The notes below the pieces were generated by a model, which did not search any database, had not been told where the DNA came from, and was given only the letters and a program-made list of their open reading frames with translations. Positions 34,674 through 45,901 of a stretch of DNA of 64,000 bases are shown one piece after another. The number at the start of each line of letters is the position of its first letter. The first letter of the stretch is position 1. The position numbers and the translations under genes were made by a program. The DNA lies in contig NW_004452144.1 in the NCBI RefSeq assembly GCF_000321225.1, forward strand, positions 103,691-167,690, in the 5' to 3' direction. The DNA is from Odobenus rosmarus divergens. Lineage: Eukaryota; Chordata; Mammalia; Carnivora; Odobenidae.

Positions 34674-34777
34674 TAACGATTTTATTTATTTGAGAGAGAG
34701 AGAGAGCATGAGCAGGGGAGCAGGGGGAGGGGTGGGCAGAGGGAGAGGGAGAAGCAGACTCCCCAATGAGCAGGGAC
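34674..34777 (-). mobile_element. Truncated SINEC, reverse strand
   Basis: Only the tail, the GA run and the first part of the middle block ('gcagactccccaatgagcaggga') are present. The tRNA-like head with the pol III promoter is missing. It is therefore a 5'-truncated or partly deleted copy. Confidence 0.88.
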
Positions 34778-35235
34778 GCTGACCAAATTCATATTATAGA
34801 ATAAACTCTTTGCTTGTTCAAGCATCTTGGCAAGAAAAGTGAGATAGAATTTCATTATTTTAAAGATGTATGTTCATAGTGTTTGTGCATGCTCAATCCT
34901 AACAGAATATTATTTGACTGAGAGTAATAAAAAATTTAGGAGAAAGCAAAACACTTGAATAGTTTTTACAACAGCACATTATCACAGAAATTTTACCCAT
35001 GGATTCCACCAGTTTGGGTTTCTAAATGTCCTATTCACCCTGGCGAACCCAATGCTGGGCATGCTCCCAGACTTTCACTGTATGCATGTTCATTGAATGG
35101 ATGATTATTGCAGCCAAGTCACTGATTTCCAGTCCTGATGAGGTACTCTGGATGCATAGAGGGCCAGCAATGTGACTGTTTCTCATCTGGACCTCTGTTC
35201 TCATTAATGACCTCTTTGTGAAAGATGGTTGAGAA
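34778..35235. other. Unassigned stretch
   Basis: No gene or repeat recognised. Confidence 0.5.
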
Positions 35236-35420
35236 ACAACTTTCCCTAAATAAAAGGCACAGCATAAGGAATATAGTCAATGATATTGTAATAGTGTTGC
35301 ATGGTGACAGATGGTAGCTACACTTGTGGTAAGCATAACATAATGTGTAAACTTGTTCAATCACTATGTTGTACACCTGAAATTAATGTAGCATTGTGTA
35401 TCAACTACACTTAAATAAAA
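35236..35420 (+). mobile_element. L1 3' end, forward, 5'-truncated
   Basis: 'aggcacagcataaggaatat', 'ggtgacagatggtagctac', 'gttcaatcactatgttgtac' and 'cctgaaattaatgtagcattg' are the sense L1 3' UTR, followed by an 'aataaaaaa' signal and tail at about 35413-35423. Confidence 0.9.
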
Positions 35421-35859
35421 AATTTAAAAGTCGTCTCTAAATAATAGTATTGTGTTAAAGCACATCAGTATTGGCCACGTGGATGTTCATTACGTTATCT
35501 TTTTGTATACATGCATATGTCATTATGTAAATATTTTTGTAACAATGACATATTTCATAACACAAACACACACACAAATGCAGAGATTCTATACTCCCTA
35601 AAGTAGAAATGAGTTGGCATATAGTAGTCAGCCTAGGTCCAGTTTGTGTTAGATGGAGTCAAGGATTCTGGTTCAAATAAGATGACCAAAAGTATCCTTA
35701 TATAACAATTGGCACTTTTTTTTTTTTTTTTTTGGACTTCTATGGCAGTCATGGGCGTGAGGTGATTAGAAAAGCAATGGGGCCTCTGATTTGAATATTC
35801 TACTAAAAGGGTTTCCTGCTCCCCCATTTGTGATAAACTATTGGAAGTGCCTGTTCAAA
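35421..35859. other. Unassigned stretch with T18 run
   Basis: An 18-base T run lies at 35717-35734. Otherwise there are no recognised repeats or genes. Confidence 0.5.
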
Positions 35860-36280
35860 GAGAAATATCTACCCTAAGTAGAGTTCTTCAATCCCATTTT
35901 CTGCTCTCATACCTCCTATCATTTTGCTCTAGCAATAGAAACCACCTCTTTTACAAGATCTTGACATTTTCCCTCTTGCCTTTCTGCACAGGACATTTCT
36001 TCCTTTGGGGACCCTTTCCTCAACTTGTTCACATGGCAAAACCCTGCTATTGGTCCAGGTGTCACTTCTGTGAACCCTCCCTTGACTTCCCATGTAGCTT
36101 TAGATCTCCTTCTTCCTGGCCGCCACTGTAGCTCTAATCACCTGGTGCTGTCATACAGTCTGATGCTATGGTCCACCTCTACCTCTCCGCCTTCCCCAAA
36201 GGTGAAGCTCAGGATCTTCCCATTTTGCTGCCACAGTGACGGGTCCCACATAGCACCTTGCTCTAAGAGAGTCAATGTCT
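35860..36280 (+). mobile_element. Probable L2 LINE, forward
   Basis: 'gtgtcacttctgtgaacc', 'cctcccttgacttccc' and 'ccgccactgtagctctaatc' follow L2 3' half order. Overlapping short open frames have no other homology. Confidence 0.5.
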
Positions 36281-36282
36281 GT

Positions 36283-36410
36283 TTGCAGAAGAGAGGAAAA
36301 AAAGAAAGATAAAGGAAGGAAATTCTTTCCAAACTCATATTATAAGGAAGAAAAACAGGAAAGGAAGGGGGTGAAGGAAGAAATAAAGGAAGAAGGGAGA
36401 AAGAAATCTT
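36283..36410. repeat. Purine-rich low-complexity tract
   Basis: A/G-rich on the plus strand, with only short interruptions. Confidence 0.85.
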
Positions 36411-39400
36411 AGGCAGAAAAATTCATTTAGCTGCTGTTGTTGTGCCGAGAATGAGTCATATCAATGCACGTTTCTGAACACGCCAGAAAGTGGTGGGGCT
36501 TTTTCTGATGTACAGGAAGGGAAAGAGAAAGATCTAAAATGTAACACGTTGTCTGAAAGCATGACCTGGAATAATTAGAGACAGCTTGAGGGGCAGTAGG
36601 GATGTGACAGGTTTATAAATATCAAAAATGGCCGGGAGGGGGCAGGGCATTAGGAGCGAAGGCTGGGGTATAGTGGATAATGGTTCTCCCTCCACAGTGC
36701 TTCTCAGGGCTTCCCAAAGTTGTGGATGGGATTCTTTCTCCCCGTACCCCTTCAGCTCTCTTTGATTTCTACATCAAACCTGAAATGGGATAAGAATTAT
36801 CTAACTTTAGCAGCAGCATGTGGAATGGGAGAGAGAAGAGAGGTGTCTCCAATTGGTGAACACCCCATTATTTTGATGACACAACTACAAACATCAAGGA
36901 TTTTAAGAACAATATGATTATTTTAGTTGACTTTTTCCCTTTTTTTCAGACTTGGGATAGCCACAGGAAACCAGAACTGTTAATGTAATTACACTCACGT
37001 CAGAGGCATCCCAGGAGCATGTCAGCATGGAGTATTATCAGGAAGGGCCCCACCCCAAAGCACAGAAAGACACCCTCGTACAAGTGCCCCTACCAGCTTT
37101 CTTATATCTAGAGTTCATATAAAATGGTATCTATATTTTTCTTTCTTATTATACTCAGAGGGTAAAAAGGCAGAGAACCCAGTGAAAAGGAACATGGTGC
37201 CCAAGATTCATTTCAGGTGGAATGACTGAATGTCACATACTTCCCTTAATCCAGGCTAGGGACATCAAAGTTGAGCACCACCACCTCAGCAATGCTGCTG
37301 ACCATTCATCATCGTATCAGTCCGCAGAATTGGGGTGAGATCACAATTATGGCAGAGTAAAAGCTGTAAAGAGTTCGGGACCCAAAGCTTTCTTCACACA
37401 GTTAGGGAATTTGATGCTAAAAGAAGAAACATGGAATGGTTTGCCCTAGCCATATTTGATTGGTGACCCCTAAAACTAGGTTTCTTGTGTTACAACTCCT
37501 AGTCCATTGCTCTTTGCTTTAATCATGACTGCTTCCTTAAAGTATCTGTGATCTAGAATTGAACCCTGGATGATGAAAATAAAAGTTCTGCTAATTCTAA
37601 CCTTTATTATTGTTTTCCTCATTTAAAAATTATGGGAAAAAAACAAAATATACCTCATGAGATTATATATGAAATATAAATAATGAATTATCCTTTTTAT
37701 TTACAAATAACTTTTAACTCATGTCCAATAGAAAGGAAGAAAAAATGTGAGAGAAAAATCCCACAAGATTAACTAAGAACTAAAGAGAAGTTTCTACTTG
37801 TCTCTTTTGGTGTTTTATTGTTTCTGCGTCAGGTTGCCTGATTTGGGAATCTCCCTGCCTTGCTAGCACAGGACATGCATGCTGATGTAAACTGATCATT
37901 TAAAGGGTTTATATCCTTTTTCTTAGGAAGGGTAATGAATAGAGGCAGGAAGAGGGGGTTTAAAAGCATGCCCTGTTCCTAAAAGACCTGCAAAGACTCT
38001 CAGATCATCTCCATTCAACAAGCTATACAGGTCTGAAAGACATACATTTGCACATGGTAAATCCAACTGAAAAACCTAATCAGAAATCAATTCGACAAAC
38101 AGGAGAAGACATTTCTTTTCGTCTGGCTCAATTACTTGGGATGGAAAAGACAAAGTATGGGAATGGGATAGGGACAATACATCTATGCTAATACCTGGGT
38201 CCTACTTGACCACATGATTTCCCTCCTCTTGAGCCCACAGATATAAAAACAATAAAGCATAGATTTGAAAAAGTTCTTATAAACAATGCAAAGCAGGCCT
38301 TTCTGTAACAGAGAAATCAGAAGGCTAGTCAGGTGAACTATAACCCACTGGTAAAAAAAATCATACATCCGCTTGGAGCAGAGACAGTTGTCTAAATGAG
38401 CCAATCTGGACTCAAAGTCCTGAAAAAAAAGGCCACCTAAGGCCACTCTTAGGATCTGCTGTAGAGCAAATGGAAGTTTGATCACCATGTCATAATTACT
38501 GGTTCCACTATAAAGACAAAGAAAATCTGTTGTTAGTAAATGTCTCCACCTATGTTGAAGGTTGGTATCTATGGCTTAGCCACAAAATTTTTTCTCAACT
38601 TTTCACATTAGTCAATCAATTCTACTAACATTCATTACTTTGGTAAGGATTATTGTGATTCTGTAGTAGCCAGTGCTATTTAAAATGTTTCCCAGATCAG
38701 ACGGGCCCAAGAGTTAGAGGCAGTACCTTCAAAGAGAACCACGACGTGTTATATCTAAAGAGGACTCTTAAGTATCGTCCTTGGCACTAGTCAATGGGAG
38801 GGAAATGCTGGCAGTGAAAAAATGCTGGGTGAGATGAGGAAATCTTGGCCATAAAGAAAAGAACAGTCATTGGCTGAAACAAACTGATGCTTTCTAGGTT
38901 CCAGATGGAATGGTAAATGGAGTATATCTGAAACATGAGGAGTTCTTCCAGTAACAATGATGCTCCTGTACCCACCCTTTGGTTTCTTATTGACCGTTGT
39001 GCAATGGAACATAGGAGAGAAGATCTTTTCTGATTTCTGCCAAACTAAATCATATGAAAAAGGATTAAAGAAGTATTTTGCAAATGCTAAATTTTAATCA
39101 AATAATTACTACTTCATGCTCTATAAGAAAGTAGATCAATGTACCCAACAGATATTTAGATTTGATGTTAAGGAAATCTTAAGGTGCCAAATCTCACATC
39201 CTCCAGCCACCAGGGCCTGTGGAAGACCACCTGAGATTATATATCTTCACTGGGAGATTCATCAAAACTGATGACTGTTGTTGAATGTCTAACACTATCA
39301 GTTGTATAAAAATTACTGCAGTATTTGCTGTATATTATTAATTAGTTGTAGAATATAAATAGATAGCTTGTTAATATAAATGATTCACAATATAAGAATG

Positions 39401-39499
39401 TATTTTTTGTTCACATACACCCATTAATCACCTCTCCCTGAAAACTGAAAATATCTGTCTCTGATCATTTAATGAGAATACAGCACTCATGAGCTATAG
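36411..39499. other. Unassigned 3.1-kb stretch
   Basis: No gene or repeat recognised. A strong pyrimidine tract plus 'cag' occurs at 36930-36949, resembling a splice acceptor. No candidate exon follows with a donor. A 101-codon reverse open frame (38183-38488) has no known domain. Confidence 0.5.
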
Positions 39500-40000
39500 C
39501 ATCGTTTAATAAGCCCTATGGAAACAAGCAAACCATATATTGAAAGATTACTATGATCTCAGCACCATGAAAGTTGTTATGGGAGAGGAAAATCTCAGTC
39601 TGCTCCAAGGAGTTTACCGTCTATGCCACAGTGCAGATTATGATAAAGTCAAATAACACCAATACCACTTTTAACACAGTTTAATGAAGGAGAGACCACT
39701 AGGAGTTGATATGATGAGAAGTTCATCTGGAGATGGGAGACATAAATTAGAGCATATAAATTGGTCCTTGAAGGATGGACATGCAGTTCTTATGAGTTAG
39801 AGGAGGAGTCACAGAAAGATGTTTGAAGCAGAGGGATTATTGTGAACAAAGAAAGAAGGATAAGAAGAGAAGGAGCTGAAAGTATTTGTATGAGAGTGAG
39901 TTAAGAAGTTTGCTAGAGCAGAAAGTAGATATAATGAAGCCAGTTCATAAGAGACTTTGAATACCACGTGACTTAGCATGTCACATGTCTCTCAGGCTCT
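39500..40000 (-). mobile_element. L2 LINE, reverse, long
   Basis: 'aatctcagtctgctccaagg', 'tggtccttgaaggatggac', 'gcagagggattattgtgaac' and 'cagttcataagagactttgaatacc' follow the antisense L2 order over 450 bases. This is one of the longer L2 remnants here. Confidence 0.65.
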
Positions 40001-40814
40001 CCAGGAAACAGAGAGGGAAAGTTACATGCACACAGTGCATGGAGTTCTCTTGAGAACACCTATGAGAGAATGAAGGAAGCTGGACAAGTGAGAGCTGGAT
40101 GATGTCTTCTTTGTTAACCATCCAAACTTTAAGAGTGCTTATTGGCACACTGGGTTCTGTATTTGTTTTCGATAACCTCCTCAAATGAATGAATGTTGCA
40201 TCACACAAACACAAGGATACCTAAACAAAAACAAATAAGCTACAAAGTTTTACCAGGAGAAGTAATTTCTGTTTCCTTAATAAGTTAGGAAAAAATATTT
40301 TGTCCTTGTTAAAAATATCTCAAATTCTAGCTTTCTTTAAATGTTCATGCAGGGATAAAAAAAAAAAAAAAAAACATAATGCATTTTCAAACAGCCCAAC
40401 TTAAAAAAAAATTTAAAAACATCCTTCACTGCACCAAGTCATAACGAGGCATACCAAGCAAATGCTGCACAGTTAATGTTGCTCATGGACCCCCGTGGAG
40501 CGGAAGGATTTTACTAGAACTGTATGAAGTGCCTTGAAATTAATTTTCCTATAATAGAAACTACTTAAAAGAATTATCTTGCTGTGCAGCAAATCAGTTC
40601 ATGTGGCAGATTTATGCTTTCATCTGGAATTCTCTTAAAGGGGGCAAAGGCAACAAAGGATGGTTTGGATGAACTTAAAATCAGAGTCTGTCCAAACCCT
40701 GAGCTTTGTTCTTGGGTTAAAAAGACTTCAGAAAATGTTAAGACCTGAATAAATGCAAGATTGTTTTTGGATAAGCATCAAGCAATATCCCAGAGAAATT
40801 TCAAGCTAAAGGAA
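40001..40814. other. Unassigned stretch, conserved-element-like at 40430-40700
   Basis: Poly(A) run at 40361-40378. The block 40430-40700 is repeat-free and described in the findings. Confidence 0.45.
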
Positions 40815-40885
40815 CATCTAACCCCACCATTATCTTACAGATGAAGATACTGAAACTGTGGGAAGAGGCCAAAGAGTCGGTCCGT
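40815..40885 (-). mobile_element. Possible MIR fragment, reverse
   Basis: 'attatcttacagatgaagatactgaaactg' resembles the reverse MIR core; short and weak. Confidence 0.4.
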
Positions 40886-43859
40886 GACATGTAAGCACAC
40901 ACAAACACGGGCATAAACACACATCTATTTATCTATACATAAACACATCTCACGTTTAGGAGTACTTCCCAGTTCCCAACCATACAGTTTAAAATTCATA
41001 TTAGTGAGGTGGGGCTAGGCTTTTCTGTGGTAAGAAATCAACACAAACTTAACATAATCAAAGCTTGTTTCTCATTTACTTCATAGGTAGATGTAGGTTT
41101 GGAGGCCCTTCCAAACCTGGGTGGTTTCTCCCCCAGATACTGACTCTAAGAAGCACCATGAGATGCTATCATTTCAGAGTCTCATGCTTCCAGTATACTC
41201 ACAGGGGAGTGAGACTCTACTGAACTGTCCTTTTAAAAAATATATATATATATATTTTCAGAATATCACTTGGCTTGGTGAATGGAGAAGGAATTAAACT
41301 ATCAACAGTGAATTCTAAGAAAGCTTTTAGACGAGTATTCTCAGGCCCCCTGAACGGCAGATATCATTGTCTCCTTCTTTAGAGCCAAGACGAGTTCTAA
41401 GATGATTAACTTTCGGAACAAGTATTTGTTAGGTACCTGCAATGAACCACACTCTTCATTCCCCACTGGATTAGGGTCATAATACTCTTAGAGAATTTGG
41501 GGAGAGTCTTTAAAAAGTCATGGGAAATAAATCATGAATTGATTGCATCCATCCATGGAATATGGGAATTTAGAAAAGAGAAAAGTTGAGAGAATAAGTA
41601 GAAATAGTGAATAAATCAATACTGGGAGAGAAATATAAGAAAAAGACACAGATTTAGGAAGAACTGTCTTTGAGGTAAAAAGTAAAAGTGATGGAAAATC
41701 AAGTCTTTTAACCTTTCAGACTGGATCTATAAATAGCAATAGTGAGGGCTTATAAGCAAACAGCCTGGAAACCATGGAATGTCAAGGAGAGTCAGGGATT
41801 AAGAGATTGTTCCTGTCCCAACACATCACTGACTGCAATCATGAAAGAAATTAGGTGATTATAATTCAGTTATGAGGTGTGATTTTCAGGCCCTGAGAAA
41901 GCACCATATCTAAGAAGGAAGTGGACTAGCAGCTTATTTCTCTGTATTTTTGATTCTTTTATTTTTCTTTTTGAGAATTTTAAAATCAAAGTCTTAGATA
42001 AGTGTCCTTGGTCAAAGTGCAAAGTTGAGCTAAAATTTCGTAACAGGTGAAATCTGTTTCACTTCTGCTAACAGCCTCAAGAGAACAAACAAGCAACAGC
42101 AAAGGCACCAGAAGAGAGGCAGTTCTTAGAGTTAAGATCAGTCATATCCATACCCCTGTTTATCATCCAGCATCATCTCCTCAACTCTTTCTTCTTTGAG
42201 ACAGAAATTTTGCTCTCTAGGTTAGTCCTTTCCCTGTAATGAACTAGTTCCAGGAAAGATGTGAGAAAACATTCAGGAATTAAAATACACAATGACGTTT
42301 CTTCTTACTTTGTTTTAATTATAGTCCTCACAATGTGAGAATTTACAGTATTAAGACTGTGACCGTTAATGCTAAGTTTTGTCTCCAATGCATTTTGCCT
42401 TTGCTGAGAGAGGTAGCCCTCATTCTTATTAATTCAGTTTTATCCCAGGCAGACCCTCTCTCTCTGTGGTATATGTACGTAGGATATTTTAGCTCATTCT
42501 GGAATATAACCCTGGAAAATTCATCTCACTCCCTTGATCAAGAGTAAAATATCTCTTGCTAGTTCTGGTAGCCAATTTCTTCTTGATTCTGTAGAAAAAT
42601 ATGCTTTAAAGGGCTGAGTAACAAGCCTTTAACTCCTCTGTGCCTGGATTCCTAGCTAGAATCCCTTTACAGTGACTCGGTTCTTTAAATCATGTTCAGA
42701 CAGTCTTCTACTTCTAAATCCCCCCTATTCCAGATGTATATTTCCTACTTGCAATTAATTTTTTTTGGTCAAAAAAGTTTCAGTATGGGTCCTTCATGTC
42801 CATCACAAAGGGATCATATGTTTGGAATAATTACCTTTGATTTGTTAAGAAGATTAAGAAAAAGTGGAGATGATGTTTTCATGAGGTTTCCCCCTGCCTA
42901 AAAAAGTAGATGGTATTCTTATTTTACAGTTAGGAACTCAATGCTGGTCCTTACAAATTCTAGGGAAGAACAATTATAAACTCTATTACTTTCTGTGCAA
43001 ACCTCTATTCTCTAAGCTTATTGTATTTCTAGTCAACTAAAACCTTCTCCGTGACTTAAGGAGTTAGCATGTGAAAATATTTGCTGAACCTGATTCCCTG
43101 ATGGGAAATACAATCCACTAGAATCAAATGTATTTGTGAAACACAAACACATTTTCATTATCTGTAGCTTATAATCAAAGCAAAGTTTCTTGCTTTGACA
43201 AACATCCTATTCACTTTGGAAATAGAAGTGAAGCACAAATTTTGCATTTATTAATTGTGCATCCCTGCTGTAAACATTAGCTAACCATTTTCTGTTGAAT
43301 CTTAAGTAAATCTCTAGCCTAAAAGGCATCCAAATTCTTAGGCTCCACATTTTCAGTAGGTTATAATCTTGGCAAGACGCATTTTCCCCATCAACATCCA
43401 TAATGTCTCCCCAGGGAGGAATTTGTCAAAGGAGGAATTTGTAAAGTCACCATCTTCACAGAGGCCCTGGAGAACGAATTTAGCTGATGTGTGTAAAGAC
43501 CTCCAGGGGTGAAAAATGGGGCGGGATAGTCACTAGTGCCAGAGGGACTTTTTTGGCAGTGTTGGGGAATCTTCCATGAATTAAACAGGAGCATTTCTTA
43601 CATGACCAAGAGAGGAGGAGGTTTTCTAAGAGAATTACATGGCATCATATGTGATGTTCAAGCAGTTGTTCAGATTAGATACCTCTGTAATGGCCCATAT
43701 GTACTCATTTGAAATTTCAAAATGTTTTAAAGCAAGAGGAAGATCAGAAAACTTGAAGCAAACAAACTAAAATAATCAAAAGGCCTAATGGAAGATACTG
43801 CAAGCCTTTGAATAGATGTGTATACAGACCCTCAATTCTGGACAGAGGAAAGGAATGTT
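40886..43859. other. Unassigned 3-kb stretch
   Basis: It contains CA-type and (TA)n (about 41240-41255) simple patches. A possible old transposon at about 41005-41215 could not be named. A short reverse L2 3'-end-like motif is at about 41425-41475. No gene seen; open frames (up to 70 codons) lack domains. Confidence 0.45.
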
Positions 43860-43875
43860 AGAAGTTCTGAAAGTA

Positions 43876-44075
43876 GGGCGCCTGGGTGGCTCAGTTGGTT
43901 AAGCGACTGCCTTCGGCTCAGGTCATGATCCTGGGGTCCCAGGATCGAGTCCCGCATCGGGCTCCCTGCTCAGCAGGGAGTCTGCTTCTCCCTCTGACCC
44001 TCCCCTGTCTCATGCTCTCTCTCTATCTCATTCTCTCTCTCAAATAAATAAATAAAATCTTAAAAAAAAAAAAAA
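43876..44075 (+). mobile_element. SINEC, forward, near-consensus (youngest in window)
   Basis: Head 'gggcgcctgggtggctcag' followed by box-B-like 'gttcgag'-equivalent text ('ggatcgagtcccgc'), 'ctccctgctcagcagggag', a pyrimidine block and a tail of AAAT units plus a run of about 16 A. The flanking repeat 'agaagttctgaaagtag' (43860-43876) and 'agaagtcctgaaagtag' (44076-44092) differ at one base. It is the least diverged SINE here. It is the best candidate for a recent, possibly polymorphic insertion. Confidence 0.97.
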
Positions 44076-44259
44076 AAGAAGTCCTGAAAGTAGATGATCT
44101 CATCTACAGAAAGCTTTGTTAGTCCTAGAAACCTTACTCTGTTACATGGTTGGAAAAAGAAAATTCTCACCAACATAGCTCTGATATTTTTATCTTTCTT
44201 TGGATACAGACTTCTAAAGACCAGACAATGGGTAAATAGAGAATCCTTTCCTTCTGTGC

Positions 44260-44333
44260 AAAAAATAAATAAATAAATAAATAAATAAATAAGTATGTAT
44301 GTATGTATACACATACACGAGAGAGAGAGAGAG
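44260..44333. repeat. Compound (AAAT)n(TATG)n(GA)n microsatellite
   Basis: AAAT units, then TATG units, then GA units, adjacent to one another. Confidence 0.94.
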
Positions 44334-44499
44334 AAATTAGGAATTTTCAGTGACTAAGCTTAGTCATTAGTCAACGGGAAAACTGAGATTTGGTGGGGAA
44401 ATATATTTTGGCCTCATATATTGGGAAAAAATGTCAACAAACCAGTAATTAATAAAGAAGCAAAAAAAATTGCCTTATTATTTTTCTTTAGTATCAATT

Positions 44500-45290
44500 T
44501 GGGACATTTGATGCCTTGACCTAACAAAACTCCTTGAGTCTCCAAGTCCAGTGGGCTCCTCCTTTCGTGTCATGCAGCAATTCTTTTGTTGCTGCCACCA
44601 ATTCACTTTAGGCTCTCACCGTCCTGTTCAGCGCCACAGCAACAGTCCCCCATCTCCTTTCCTTCAGTCTCTTCCTTATCAAATTAATTAAATCTGCAGC
44701 AAGCTAAGTCTTTTGAATATAACACTTTAATTCTGGTTGCAAAACTCTCAGTTTCTTTTCATTTCCTAGAGGATAAACTCTTAAATTCTTAGCATGCTAT
44801 TCACACCTTCTACAATCCAACCAATCCATCTTCCCTTTTACTCTTCTATGCCCTTTGCTGCTAGCAAGTCAATCTAGATTTGGTGCTCCAACAATCCCTG
44901 CATTATCTTACTTTCCTTCCTTTCTTCATACTTACCTCTCTTACTTAAATGCGTTTGCTCTCATTTCAAACAATCCTTCAATTCCCAGATAAAGAGCTCC
45001 CTTTTTTAAGCAGCTGCCTTAGTTCATTCATGATAAATATAATCTCTCCCTCCTATAAACTGTAAAGCCATTGTTCTTACCAATGGAACACATCTTGCCC
45101 TGTGCCATTGTATACAGAATCTTCAATTATTATTTAATTAACCTATGTTTATAGCTTGCTTGTCCCATATGATTGTGATTAACAACTAAGAATTATTACT
45201 TCTTCCTTTCTTCCTGTCCCTCCTTCTTCATTTCCAACTACAAACAAATGACTCTGAACATAACTGACACTCAAAATATCTGACAATTAA
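44500..45290 (+). mobile_element. L2 LINE, forward, long
   Basis: 'gtctccaagtccagtgggct', 'ggctctcaccgtcctg', 'ctgcagcaagctaag', 'ttcacaccttctac'-like text, 'gctgcctta', and the 3' portion with 'gtaaagccattgttc' and 'ctcaaaatatctgac' follow the L2 order from ORF2 toward the 3' end. It is heavily diverged but covers nearly 800 bases. Confidence 0.6.
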
Positions 45291-45363
45291 TTATTATGGG
45301 TTCGAGTTCGCATCATGGTTTCATTTGGGTCATTTCTATATGAATCCTAAGGAGACTCACAGA

Positions 45364-45617
45364 TTTTTTTTTAAAGATTTTATTTATTTATTTATTTGTT
45401 TGTTTATTTATTTATTTAATAGAGTGCACAAGTTGGGGGAGGAGCTGAGGGGGAGAGAGAGGGAGGCAGAAAGAATCTCAAGCTGACTCTACGCTAAGCA
45501 TGGAGCCCCACGTGGGGCTTGATTTCAGAACCCTGAGATCATGACCTGAGCTGAAACCATGACCTGAGCTGAAACCAAGAGTCAAATGCTTAACCAACTG
45601 AGCCACTCAAGTGGCCT
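45364..45617 (-). mobile_element. SINEC, reverse, with internal 18-bp duplication
   Basis: Long TTTA-rich tail, 'gactctacgctaagcatgg' middle and head ending 'tgagccactcaagtggcc'. The 12-bp direct repeat 'gagactcacaga' is at 45352-45363 and 45618-45629. An 18-base unit of the body is duplicated in tandem (45541-45558 and 45559-45576), lengthening the element. Confidence 0.93.
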
Positions 45618-45689
45618 GAGACTCACAGAGTTTTTGAGTAATCCCAATTTGATAATTTCTTTGTTACTGTTTTTTTTGCTTATGAGTTT

Positions 45690-45887
45690 GATTTTATTTT
45701 TTTTATAATTTATTTATTTGAGAGAGAGAGAGAGAGCTTGTGGTGCGAAGGGGCAGAGGGAGAGAGAGTCTTAAGCAGACTCTGCACTATGAACCCACAG
45801 TGGGACTCGATCCCACAACCCTGAGATCAGGACCTGAGCCAAAACCAAGAATCAGGAGCTTAACCAACTGTGCCACCCAGGTACCCC
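45690..45887 (-). mobile_element. SINEC, reverse
   Basis: Tail, GA run, 'gcagactctgcactatgaac' middle and head 'gtgccacccaggtacccc'. The 14-base direct repeats (45676-45689 and 45888-45901) differ at two positions. It lies only 72 bases from the previous SINE, in the same orientation. Confidence 0.93.
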
Positions 45888-45901
45888 TTGCTTGTAAGTT
45901 T

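Noticed and set aside
36930..36949. Strong splice-acceptor-like tract
   Set aside because: No paired donor or recognisable exon.
43876..43950. tRNA-like sequence with box A/B features
   Set aside because: It is the head of a SINEC followed by the SINE middle block and A tail, not a functional tRNA gene. The same applies to the other 13 SINECs; the truncated 34674 copy lacks even the head.
45364..45887. Possible segmental duplication of a SINE pair
   Set aside because: Each SINE has its own different direct repeats, so they are independent insertions.
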